Of a DNA stretch of 11,649 nt, positions 6,794-11,649 are shown piece by piece; position 1 is the first letter of the stretch, and each line of letters opens with the position of its first letter. The DNA comes from Sulfurospirillum sp. UBA6810 (GTDB lineage: Bacteria; Campylobacterota; Campylobacteria; Campylobacterales; Sulfurospirillaceae). Position numbers and translations under genes: made by a program. Location of the stretch: the NCBI GenBank assembly GCA_002469305.1, contig DKEY01000098.1:371-12019 (forward strand). Reading direction: 5' to 3'. The notes below the pieces were generated by a model. It saw only the letters and a program-made list of their open reading frames with translations. It made no database searches and was not told where the DNA came from.

Positions 6794-7576
6794 TTAATCT
6801 AATTTATATTTATCTTTGTAGTCGTTGATTTTTTTGCGTAGAGTGTTTCTATTGAGTCCAAATCTCTCACTCATAGAGAGTTGTGAGTTAAACCTTTTAA
6901 AGCCACATCTGATGAGTGGTACGTCAAAGAGATAAAGTTGGTCGCGATAGTCATTTCTGCCACCAATTCTTTTTGATAAAAATTCTTCCATAACCTGCAT
7001 TACATCATCTTCACTTAAAGAGTCAATCAAATACTTTAAATATACAGATTTTCTAAGAGAATAACAGTTTTGAGATATATCAAGTTGAAAATCCTCTAAA
7101 GATGTATCTACCTCTTTTTTTTCTCCAAAAACAGATGATACTTCTTCAAAAAACTTCTTCGCCAACAATGCAACATCTTCTTTACGTTCACTAAGTGGAG
7201 GAATAGTGATTTTGAGACTAAAAAAGTCATCTAAGATACGCTCATTTAATGTTTTTGTTGATGTGGCTATTATTCTTGTTTTATAAGCTTCTATTGCGGA
7301 TTTGATTTTTTGATAGTTTGTTATCTTGTCGAAATCTTTGATAACAACATTATCTTGGGTACTAATATACCCTATAATCTCATTTATATCACCACCATCA
7401 ACAACAACTGCATCAGGCAAGATATACTTGCATAAAGCTTCCTTACCAACTCCATGTTCGCCAAGAACTATGGCATTGATATTGAGACTTTTTAAAAGAT
7501 TTGCAGATTTAAGGGCTTCGATTGAAGCCCTTGATCTAGCTATATACTTAGTGTGATCCACAGCATCCACTGCCAT
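6794..7576 (-). CDS. Degenerate sigma-54-activator-like AAA+ protein with Fis-type HTH
   Basis: This approximately 260-residue protein has the layout of a short bacterial enhancer-binding protein without a receiver domain. It shows a Walker A motif GEHGVGKE (39-46), a reduced Walker B VVIKDFD (77-83), a sensor-like RIIATSTKTL (101-110), the IPPLSERKEDVALLA block (126-139) and a C-terminal Fis-type helix-turn-helix ending LNRNTLRKKINDY (241-253). Walker A to Walker B spans about 36 residues versus about 65 in NtrC, so the segment with GAFTGA is gone; both arginine-finger positions (FREDLYYRL in NtrC relatives) read RILDDFFSL. It probably binds DNA but cannot remodel sigma-54 polymerase in the usual way. 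The start is uncertain: ATG 7574-7576 is preferred, with GTG codons at 7568-7570 and 7559-7561 as alternatives. All overlap the slyD end. Known targets: none. Confidence 0.75.
   Translation of the reverse strand: MAVDAVDHTKYIARSRASIEALKSANLLKSLNINAIVLGEHGVGKEALCKYILPDAVVVDGGDINEIIGYISTQDNVVIKDFDKITNYQKIKSAIEAYKTRIIATSTKTLNERILDDFFSLKITIPPLSERKEDVALLAKKFFEEVSSVFGEKKEVDTSLEDFQLDISQNCYSLRKSVYLKYLIDSLSEDDVMQVMEEFLSKRIGGRNDYRDQLYLFDVPLIRCGFKRFNSQLSMSERFGLNRNTLRKKINDYKDKYKLD
7511..7532 (-). repeat. Strong hairpin just after the slyD stop, inside the regulator gene
   Basis: AAGGGCTTC (7511-7519) and GAAGCCCTT (7524-7532) form a perfect 9-bp stem with a 4-base loop, unusually GC-rich for this region. 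It begins 15 bases downstream of the slyD stop and encodes residues around RASIEALK of the overlapping regulator. There is no following U tract, so it is more likely an mRNA-stabilising or attenuating structure than a terminator. Confidence 0.5.
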
Positions 7577-8138
7577 CGCTATTATGGTGCTCTCCACCAC
7601 AACATTCATGATCATCTTCATTTGTAGTGTGGCAACTGCCACCTGAATCGCATCCACAACCACCTGCACTTGGATTACCAACGAAACCATTGATAAGTTC
7701 ATCTGCTGTTGCTTCACGTACTTCTGTTACACTTATAGCAAACAATAAATCTTTGCCTGCTAATGGATGGTTAAAATCTACTTCTACGCTCTCGTCGTTG
7801 AAACTTTTTACAACAACTTGAACCGTACCACCATCTTCACCTTGTCCATATAAAGACATTCCAACACTTAACTCAAGTCCTGCAAATTGTTCTTTTGGAA
7901 GTGATTGAACAGCTGCGTCATCATACTCACCGTATGCATCAACTGCTGCTACTTTTATTTCAGCATTATCACCAGAATTCAAATTTTTGATTTCATTTTC
8001 AAGTCCTGGTATTATCTGACCTTTTCCCACGATAAACGACAATGGCGCTGAGTTTAGATTGCTATCTATCACTTCGCCACTATCAACGTCTTTCAATTCA
8101 TAAGAGATTGAAACGACTTGATTGTCACTAATTGCCAT
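7548..8138 (-). CDS. slyD: SlyD-type FKBP peptidyl-prolyl cis-trans isomerase with metal-binding tail
   Basis: Cytoplasmic prolyl isomerase and chaperone; SlyD relatives also bind nickel and help hydrogenase or urease maturation. The 196-residue protein has an FKBP domain split by an insert-in-flap chaperone domain: VSISYELKD and FIVGKGQIIPGLE (9-48), YGEYDD starting the insert (69-74), then DFNHPLAGKDLLFAISV (121-137). The tail from residue 155 is rich in Gly, Cys and His (Cys161, 163, 169, 179, 180, 192, 193; His170, 177, 184, 185, 196), the hallmark of a Ni/Zn-binding SlyD tail. Two adjacent ATGs exist; the second (8136-8138) is chosen because AAGGAG is five bases away, against two for the first. 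It has its own extended -10 and a hairpin leader and heads the minus-strand run. The stop overlaps the downstream regulator. Confidence 0.95.
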   Translation of the reverse strand: MAISDNQVVSISYELKDVDSGEVIDSNLNSAPLSFIVGKGQIIPGLENEIKNLNSGDNAEIKVAAVDAYGEYDDAAVQSLPKEQFAGLELSVGMSLYGQGEDGGTVQVVVKSFNDESVEVDFNHPLAGKDLLFAISVTEVREATADELINGFVGNPSAGGCGCDSGGSCHTTNEDDHECCGGEHHNSDGSGCCGSH

Positions 8139-8149
8139 CATTTCTCCTT

Positions 8150-8165
8150 GTATGATCTCTCATAC
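8150..8165 (-). promoter_or_regulatory. GNRA-capped hairpin in the slyD 5' leader
   Basis: On the minus strand GTATGA-GAGA-TCATAC forms a 6-bp stem with a GAGA loop, ending one base before AAGGAG. Such 5' hairpins beside a ribosome binding site can protect mRNA from decay or modulate translation. It lies between the inferred transcription start near 8177 and the slyD start. Confidence 0.5.
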
Positions 8166-8174
8166 TTTTTAATT

Positions 8175-8280
8175 TTAGATTACTTTATAGCATAATATTA
8201 CAAATACTAAATTTTAACCATAATCTAAGACATTAAAGTCTAGCGATAAGTATAGGGTAAATAGACAAAAATTTAGATTA
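8175..8280. repeat. Three copies of an 8-mer in the slyD-arsC intergenic region
   Basis: TTAGATTA at 8175-8182, its reverse complement TAATCTAA at 8221-8228 and TTAGATTA again at 8273-8280, spaced 46 and 52 bases start to start. The first lies beside the slyD -10, and the third is just before the ribosome-binding-like sequence of the short frame at 8293. Shorter inverted pairs lie between them (AGAC/GTCT at 8228-8241; GTCTA/TAGAC at 8238-8266). They could be regulator sites, but AT-rich 8-mers recur by chance. Confidence 0.3.
8184..8192 (-). promoter_or_regulatory. slyD promoter (extended -10)
   Basis: The minus strand reads TGCTATAAA, an extended -10 (TGnTATAAA) typical of Campylobacterota housekeeping promoters, with AT-rich upstream sequence and no clear -35. 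The predicted start near 8177 gives a leader of about 39 bases for slyD and the downstream run. Confidence 0.6.
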
Positions 8281-8292
8281 AAAAAGAGGCAT

Positions 8293-8334
8293 ATGATGAA
8301 AATTTTATATATCGCTACTTTGCTTTTATTTTAA
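8293..8334 (+). other. Orphan 13-codon reading frame (gene remnant or leader peptide)
   Basis: ATGATG preceded by AAAGAGG encodes MMKILYIATLLLF and then stops. The hydrophobic start resembles the beginning of a secretory signal peptide, and the sequence beyond contains no continuing frame that I can recognise. It may be the remnant of a decayed exported-protein gene, a leader peptide upstream of arsC, or chance. The remaining intergenic sequence to 8440 shows only AT-rich promoter-like stretches. Confidence 0.25.
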
Positions 8335-8401
8335 ATAAATCTCTCTTTATTCACTCCGAGTAATTTACTATCTGGCTGTAATCATATCGTATCTCTTTTC
8401 C

Positions 8402-8407
8402 TATAAA
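8402..8407 (+). promoter_or_regulatory. Candidate arsC promoter (-10)
   Basis: TATAAA follows a T-rich stretch (TCTCTTTTCC) and would start transcription near 8414, giving a leader of about 27 bases that contains the arsC GGAG. A second candidate, TTATAC at 8416-8421, would give a shorter leader. No recognisable ArsR operator was identified. Confidence 0.3.
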
Positions 8408-8440
8408 CTAACTCTTTATACCAATTATATGGAGCCTTAC

Positions 8441-8863
8441 ATGTCAAAAGTTTTATTTGTCTGTGTTCACAATAGTGCAAGAAGTCAAATAGCAGAAGAG
8501 TTGCTACGCAAATATGGCGGAGATGATTTTATAGTCCAAAGTGCTGGATTGGAACCTGGTGCATTGAACCCACTTGCAATCGAAGTCTTAAAAGAAGAAG
8601 ATATCGATATAAGTGATAAAAAAACACAATCAGTTTTTGAACTTTTTAAAACAGGTCACCTTTACAAATATGTTATAACAGTTTGTGATGAGGGAAAAGC
8701 ACAAGGTTGTCCGCTTTTTCCTGAACATACAATCAGAATCCACTGGAGTTTTGAAGACCCTAGTAGTTTTGAAGGCTCAGAGGAAGAGAAGTTAGAAAAA
8801 ACCAGAATCGTTAAAGAACAGATAAAAGAAAAAGTTTTAGAATTTATCGAACAAACAAAATAG
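8441..8863 (+). CDS. arsC: Arsenate reductase, thioredoxin-coupled (LMW-phosphatase fold)
   Basis: Reduces arsenate to arsenite in the cytoplasm using three cysteines and thioredoxin. The 140-residue protein starts MSKVLFVCVHNSARSQIAEE, with the phosphatase loop Cys8-x5-Arg14-Ser. The relay cysteines Cys82 and Cys90 lie in VITVCDEGKAQGCPLFP, as in S. aureus ArsC (Cys82, Cys89), and HWSFEDP at 101-107 supplies the usual acidic residue. The start at 8441 has GGAG six bases upstream; an in-frame ATG at 8429 includes that ribosome binding site and is unlikely. It stands alone: no arsR or arsenite exporter is visible. It converges on the chemoreceptor gene, and its stop is part of the shared palindrome. 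Confidence 0.93.
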   Translation: MSKVLFVCVHNSARSQIAEELLRKYGGDDFIVQSAGLEPGALNPLAIEVLKEEDIDISDKKTQSVFELFKTGHLYKYVITVCDEGKAQGCPLFPEHTIRIHWSFEDPSSFEGSEEEKLEKTRIVKEQIKEKVLEFIEQTK

Positions 8864-8884
8864 AAGTCCTTTAAAGGACTTCTA
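8861..8884. terminator. Perfect palindrome shared by arsC and chemoreceptor gene ends
   Basis: A 24-base perfect palindrome: TAGAAGTCC, a central TTTAAA, then GGACTTCTA. Its first three bases are the arsC TAG and its last three are the complement of the chemoreceptor gene TAG, so both convergent stops lie in one hairpin. In the minus direction it is followed by the U-rich TTTTGTTTGTT, so termination of the chemoreceptor transcript is the better supported function. Confidence 0.75.
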
Positions 8885-10576
8885 CAATTTAAACTCGTCC
8901 ATAGATTCTTTAAGTGTATCTGCTGTAAGTTTAAGTTTTTTTGAAAAGTCTAAAAGTTCATTAGAAATTTTTTCCATTGACTCTGCTTTTAAATTCAAAT
9001 CTTGGGTAACTTTAACGATACTCTTTGTTTCATTTCTTTGAGTATCTGTCTCTTCTCCTACATTTTTAAGCTCACCATGTAAATTATCTATAGCACCGCC
9101 TATTGTATCGAAAGAGCTTAAAGCTTCATATGTATTTTCAATAACATCATTGAGGCTTTTAGAGCTGTGTGATATTTGCTCTCTTACTTCAAGCGTCTGT
9201 TTATGTACACTACTGATGATATCTTCTATGTTCTCTGTAGCTTGTTGTGATTTTTCGGCTAAAAACCTTACTTCATCAGCTACAACTGCAAACCCACGTC
9301 CATGCTCACCAGCCCTTGCTGCTTCTATTGCAGCATTGAGTGCCAAGAGATTTGTTTGATCAGAAATATCTTCGATAGCTTGAAGTATGTTGCTGATTTG
9401 TTCTGTTGAATTAGCCAAAGAGTTTGCTGTTTCTTGTATGTATGAACTATTTTTGGCTGCTTCTTTAAGGTTGTCAGTAGATACTCGAACTGCATCTGTA
9501 ACTTCATTGCTTTTATGAAGAAGATTTGTTGCATCATCCATAGTAGTATGTGAAATCTGACTAATCTGATTTGCTATTTGTGTTATAGCATTATTGGTAA
9601 TATCTATTTTTTCTGTAAATACCAACAACTCTTCAGTCGTTTTTTCAACATTTAAAACTGTCTTATCAACAATATTTGCTATCTCATCAAGTTCTCTTGC
9701 TTTATGCATTATAAAATTCATTTTTGAGCTGAGTTTTTCTACGATACTATTGTACAAAGGACCAAGTTCTGCGACTTCATCACTTCCTTTAAAATCAAGT
9801 CTTTGTCTAAAATCTCCATCAGCCAAAACCCTAAAAGCAGCACGAAATGACTTTAACTGCTTAGATAAAACTATAGGAAGATAGGTAGCAAGAGCCAACA
9901 TTACTAAAGCTATAATGCCCCCTATGATATTTACTAAAAGCATTTTTGCATGCATGGCACTATTTGCATTTTTAAGTTCTTCTACACTTTTAAGCGTTTG
10001 TTCTTGTGTTTTTATCGCTGCTTCTATAACACTCTGTCTTATTGATTCTCTTTTTTTCATCTCTTGGATTGTTTTTAAGCTCAAATTTTCTAGCTTTGGA
10101 GTTAAAGATATGGCTGATATCTGTTTTGCTCTTTCATCATTATAAGAGACTATGAGTTTATCTATATTGTTAAAGTCTTCAAAGAGAACACTTAACTTTT
10201 TCGCTATCTCTTCTTTTATAAATTGCATATCACTTTTATCTATAATTTTTTCTAGATTTACTCGTTCTTTTTTAAACTCTATCCAGTAAACTCCATCTTG
10301 CGTAGAGATATAACTTTTTTGTGTTCTATTGAGACTTCTAAGACTTACATGTAAAGAATCTAAGATGAGTAATTCTTTTTCCAAACTACTTAAATTGGCT
10401 AAGTCTTTACTTTGTTCTATAGCTTTTTGGGAAACATTATTTAAACTGCTTTGTGTTATCTTCTGCGTATGAAAAAAGGAGAGTGAAAGATAGAGTGCAT
10501 ACGCTAAAAATATAAGAAAAAAAAGTAGCATCAAAGAGAAAATTTTTGCATGAATTGTAAGTTTAAAAGAGTTCAT
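8882..10576 (-). CDS. Methyl-accepting chemotaxis protein, transmembrane with HAMP
   Basis: Transmembrane chemoreceptor that controls the CheA-CheW kinase complex. Order of parts in 564 residues: a first membrane helix (about 12-36), a mostly helical periplasmic domain of about 175 residues (37-211) without a recognised Cache or PAS signature, a second membrane helix (about 212-236), a HAMP region (about 237-290) and the cytoplasmic signalling domain. The conserved hairpin tip spans about 401-441 (ISDQTNLLALNAAIEAARAG, then GRGFAVVADEVRFLAE). There is no C-terminal CheR/CheB-tethering pentapeptide (ends DEFKL). The ATG overlaps the upstream binding-protein gene stop (ATGA), and its AGGAGG ribosome binding site lies within the last codons of that gene. 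The helical periplasmic domain and coupling suggest it senses a ligand-loaded binding protein. The ligand is unknown. Confidence 0.93.
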   Translation of the reverse strand: MNSFKLTIHAKIFSLMLLFFLIFLAYALYLSLSFFHTQKITQSSLNNVSQKAIEQSKDLANLSSLEKELLILDSLHVSLRSLNRTQKSYISTQDGVYWIEFKKERVNLEKIIDKSDMQFIKEEIAKKLSVLFEDFNNIDKLIVSYNDERAKQISAISLTPKLENLSLKTIQEMKKRESIRQSVIEAAIKTQEQTLKSVEELKNANSAMHAKMLLVNIIGGIIALVMLALATYLPIVLSKQLKSFRAAFRVLADGDFRQRLDFKGSDEVAELGPLYNSIVEKLSSKMNFIMHKARELDEIANIVDKTVLNVEKTTEELLVFTEKIDITNNAITQIANQISQISHTTMDDATNLLHKSNEVTDAVRVSTDNLKEAAKNSSYIQETANSLANSTEQISNILQAIEDISDQTNLLALNAAIEAARAGEHGRGFAVVADEVRFLAEKSQQATENIEDIISSVHKQTLEVREQISHSSKSLNDVIENTYEALSSFDTIGGAIDNLHGELKNVGEETDTQRNETKSIVKVTQDLNLKAESMEKISNELLDFSKKLKLTADTLKESMDEFKL

Positions 10577-11385
10577 TGAATACCTCCTGGTCTTGAAGCT
10601 ACAAATGTTTTGTTGATAATCTCTTGTGCTTCTTTACTAAAAATATACTCTAAAAATTCTACAACAGGGGCTGATGGAGTACTTTGTGTAAGCAAAATAA
10701 GTGGGCGTGATATCGAGTATGAACCATCAGCGATATTTTTTTCTACCGCCTCAACGCTATTTACTCCAATAGCTTTAACATCACTACTATTTTTAACAAA
10801 TACCATACTTACAGCAGTAATTGCATTTGGATGAGTTTTTACATAATTTACCTCATCAATTGGCATATCGAGTTCTATTGCAGTTGGGCTATATGTGCCT
10901 ATCAAAACTTTTGTATCAAATACGATTTCGGTAAAAACAATCTGTGTTGCCCTCTTCTCACCAAGCTTTTCAACAACTACTTCAATAGGCATATCCTCAC
11001 CACCAACTGCTGACCAGTTTGTTATCTTGCCGCTAAATATAGCTGCTATTTGTTCCATAGAGAGATTATTTACTGGATTATCCTTATGCACAACAACACC
11101 AATAGCATCATATCCTATGATAAAAAATCGTAAATTTGCTTTACGATCAGATTCTTTAATGGGTCTTGAAATCCCTGCGATGTCAGTCTTTTCAGCTATA
11201 AGTGCTGCAACACCTTTACCTGAACCTGGATTTTCAATACGAGAAAAAGAGTGTGATGTTTTTTGAGAAAACTCTTTTGCTAAAGTAGGAAAAACTGTTT
11301 TCCCGATGGTTGAAGAGCCAACATAAGCAAGGTCAGCACCAAGCAAAGAACCTAAAATAAAAAAAAATAGAGCGAAAAATTTCAC
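10573..11385 (-). CDS. PstS-like periplasmic binding protein, ligand uncertain
   Basis: Periplasmic solute-binding protein of the PstS-like (PBP-like 2) family. The start is GTG 11383-11385, preceded by GAGGAG; it gives MKFFALFFFILGSLLGA, a signal peptide probably cut near residue 17. The 270 residues then show YVGSSTIGKTVFPTLAKEF (21-39), NPGSGKGVAALIAEKTDIAG (52-71) and NPVNNLSMEQIAAIFSGKITNW (103-124), all PstS-like. The second oxyanion loop, R-x3-SGT in PstS, reads VEKLGEKRAT (138-147) here, lacking the usual Arg, Ser and Thr. It is shorter than E. coli PstS. No pstC, pstA or pstB is visible on either side; downstream it overlaps the chemoreceptor gene by four bases. A role as ligand carrier for that receptor is inferred; phosphate, another oxyanion or something else are all possible. 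Confidence 0.85.
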   Translation of the reverse strand: MKFFALFFFILGSLLGADLAYVGSSTIGKTVFPTLAKEFSQKTSHSFSRIENPGSGKGVAALIAEKTDIAGISRPIKESDRKANLRFFIIGYDAIGVVVHKDNPVNNLSMEQIAAIFSGKITNWSAVGGEDMPIEVVVEKLGEKRATQIVFTEIVFDTKVLIGTYSPTAIELDMPIDEVNYVKTHPNAITAVSMVFVKNSSDVKAIGVNSVEAVEKNIADGSYSISRPLILLTQSTPSAPVVEFLEYIFSKEAQEIINKTFVASRPGGIQ

Positions 11386-11407
11386 TAAATACTCCTCAAA
11401 ATTTAAT

Positions 11408-11451
11408 CTTTTATATAGACAATATTCCTTGAAAAACTCACTATATAAAAG
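11408..11451 (-). promoter_or_regulatory. Promoter region of the binding-protein/chemoreceptor operon with 11-bp inverted repeat
   Basis: CTTTTATATAG (11408-11418) and CTATATAAAAG (11441-11451) are perfect reverse complements separated by 22 bases. The left copy contains the likely -10 (TATATA or TATAAA on the minus strand, 11410-11417), which would start transcription near 11404, about 20 bases before the GTG. The right copy overlaps the U tract of the neighbouring terminator. It may be an operator or simply two AT-rich signals facing each other. I saw no match to the C. jejuni PhosR box. Confidence 0.45.
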
Positions 11452-11482
11452 TAATCTTCCCAAAAAAAATTGGGAAGATTAC
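11451..11482 (-). terminator. Intrinsic terminator of the Fe-S subunit gene
   Basis: Perfect 13-bp arms GTAATCTTCCCAA (11451-11463) and TTGGGAAGATTAC (11470-11482) with a 6-base loop, eight bases after the stop of the gene at the right edge. In the minus direction it is followed by TTTTATATAG, a short U tract. It separates that gene from the binding-protein operon. Confidence 0.8.
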
Positions 11483-11490
11483 AGAGGTAA

Positions 11491-11649
11491 CTAATTGTAG
11501 TTTCTGATATAAAACACTTTTGGTTTTGTGCCTTTTTCAGGAAGTAAAACCGTTGGTTTATGCGCACTGAGAAGTTGCGCTATCTCACTTTTTACATCAT
11601 TTAAATCACCAAATACTCTTGCATCAGCAGGACATGCAACCACACAAGC
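11491..11649 (-). CDS. Four-cluster Fe-S electron-transfer subunit, C-terminal end only
   Basis: Only the last 52 codons are in the window. They begin ACVVACPADARVFGDLNDVK, the conserved cysteine pair (Cys2, Cys6 of the visible part) and the PxxARxFGDLNDxxS signature of DmsB/PsrB/TtrB/NrfC-type ferredoxin subunits, which wire molybdopterin oxidoreductases to a membrane quinone-linked subunit. The ending PEKGTKPKVFYIRNYN is the usual C-terminus of this family. Polysulfide, tetrathionate, nitrite (Nrf) or another substrate cannot be distinguished without the catalytic subunit. The stop TAG is at 11491-11493 and a terminator follows, so this is the last gene of its transcript. Confidence 0.88.
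   Translation of the reverse strand, partial: ACVVACPADARVFGDLNDVKSEIAQLLSAHKPTVLLPEKGTKPKVFYIRNYN

Noticed and set aside
7600..7680. Tandem repeat or CRISPR-like repetition
   Set aside because: The repetition comes from Gly, Cys and His codons in the SlyD tail; there is no regular repeat-spacer pattern.
7577..7717. 47-codon N-terminal extension of the regulator inside slyD
   Set aside because: The residues are a shifted-frame reading of the repetitive Gly/Cys/His tail of slyD, with no resemblance to a domain; the shorter start preserves a tight operon overlap.
8429..8440. Upstream ATG of arsC
   Set aside because: This ATG overlaps the GGAG that serves the ATG at 8441, and family proteins start MxKVLFVC.
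8335..8440. ArsR operator upstream of arsC
   Set aside because: No convincing dyad of the ArsR type is visible; AT-rich stretches alone are not evidence.
9150..10145. Several plus-strand open frames opposite the chemoreceptor gene
   Set aside because: They are Ser/Leu-rich antisense shadows of a helical, repetitive coding sequence, without ribosome binding sites or recognisable domains.
11386..11450. Phosphate-regulon box upstream of the PstS-like gene
   Set aside because: I looked for the C. jejuni PhosR-type repeat (GTTTCNAAAANGTTTC) and found no acceptable match.
11386..11463. Upstream ATG start for the binding protein
   Set aside because: It would place a charged stretch before the signal peptide and run through the promoter, the ribosome binding site and the neighbouring terminator; GTG at 11383-11385 with GAGGAG fits.

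Overview
The window looks like ordinary chromosome from a low-G+C, free-living Campylobacterota (epsilonproteobacteria) bacterium close to Sulfurimonas. This is a judgement from the protein sequences, the AT-rich extended -10 promoters and the gene order, not from a database search. The order slyD-(regulator)-fabD-(nitrilase)-mtnN-ttcA resembles the slyD-fabD-pfs-PP-loop cluster I recall from Campylobacter jejuni. The right edge carries the tail of a polysulfide/tetrathionate/DMSO-reductase-type Fe-S subunit, which suits an anaerobic or microaerobic sulfur-cycling respirer.

Layout. (1) 1-2643, minus: the N-terminal 881 codons of the glutamate synthase large subunit, cut by the left window edge and preceded by a structured leader. 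(2) 2866-3483, plus: recO, apparently with a leaderless or near-leaderless start, ended by a convergent hairpin at 3485-3518. (3) 3528-8138, minus: a compact housekeeping run read from right to left: slyD-type FKBP isomerase, a degenerate AAA+/Fis regulator overlapping it, fabD, a nitrilase-superfamily amidohydrolase starting directly at the fabD stop, then after a strong palindromic element mtnN and an overlapping ttcA-like gene. (4) 8139-8440: a regulatory region between slyD and arsC with three copies of an 8-mer and a 13-codon orphan reading frame. (5) 8441-8863, plus: a thioredoxin-type arsenate reductase. (6) 8882-11385, minus: a PstS-like periplasmic binding protein whose stop overlaps the start of a methyl-accepting chemotaxis protein. 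arsC and the chemoreceptor converge on one palindrome that contains both stop codons. (7) 11491-11649, minus: the C-terminus of the Fe-S subunit, followed by a terminator.

How the genes fit together. Region 3 joins protein folding, fatty-acid initiation, recycling of methylthioadenosine/S-adenosylhomocysteine (and, in Campylobacterota, aminodeoxyfutalosine for menaquinone) and tRNA thiolation. Region 6 is the best candidate for something unusual. A stand-alone binding protein without its own transporter genes is translationally coupled to a chemoreceptor, which suggests binding-protein-mediated taxis. The phosphate-binding loop of the binding protein is not conserved, so the ligand may not be phosphate. 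Other oddities are a TtcA-like protein lacking one cluster cysteine and a bEBP-like regulator lacking the GAFTGA loop and arginine fingers. No tRNA, rRNA, CRISPR array, insertion sequence or phage gene was seen.
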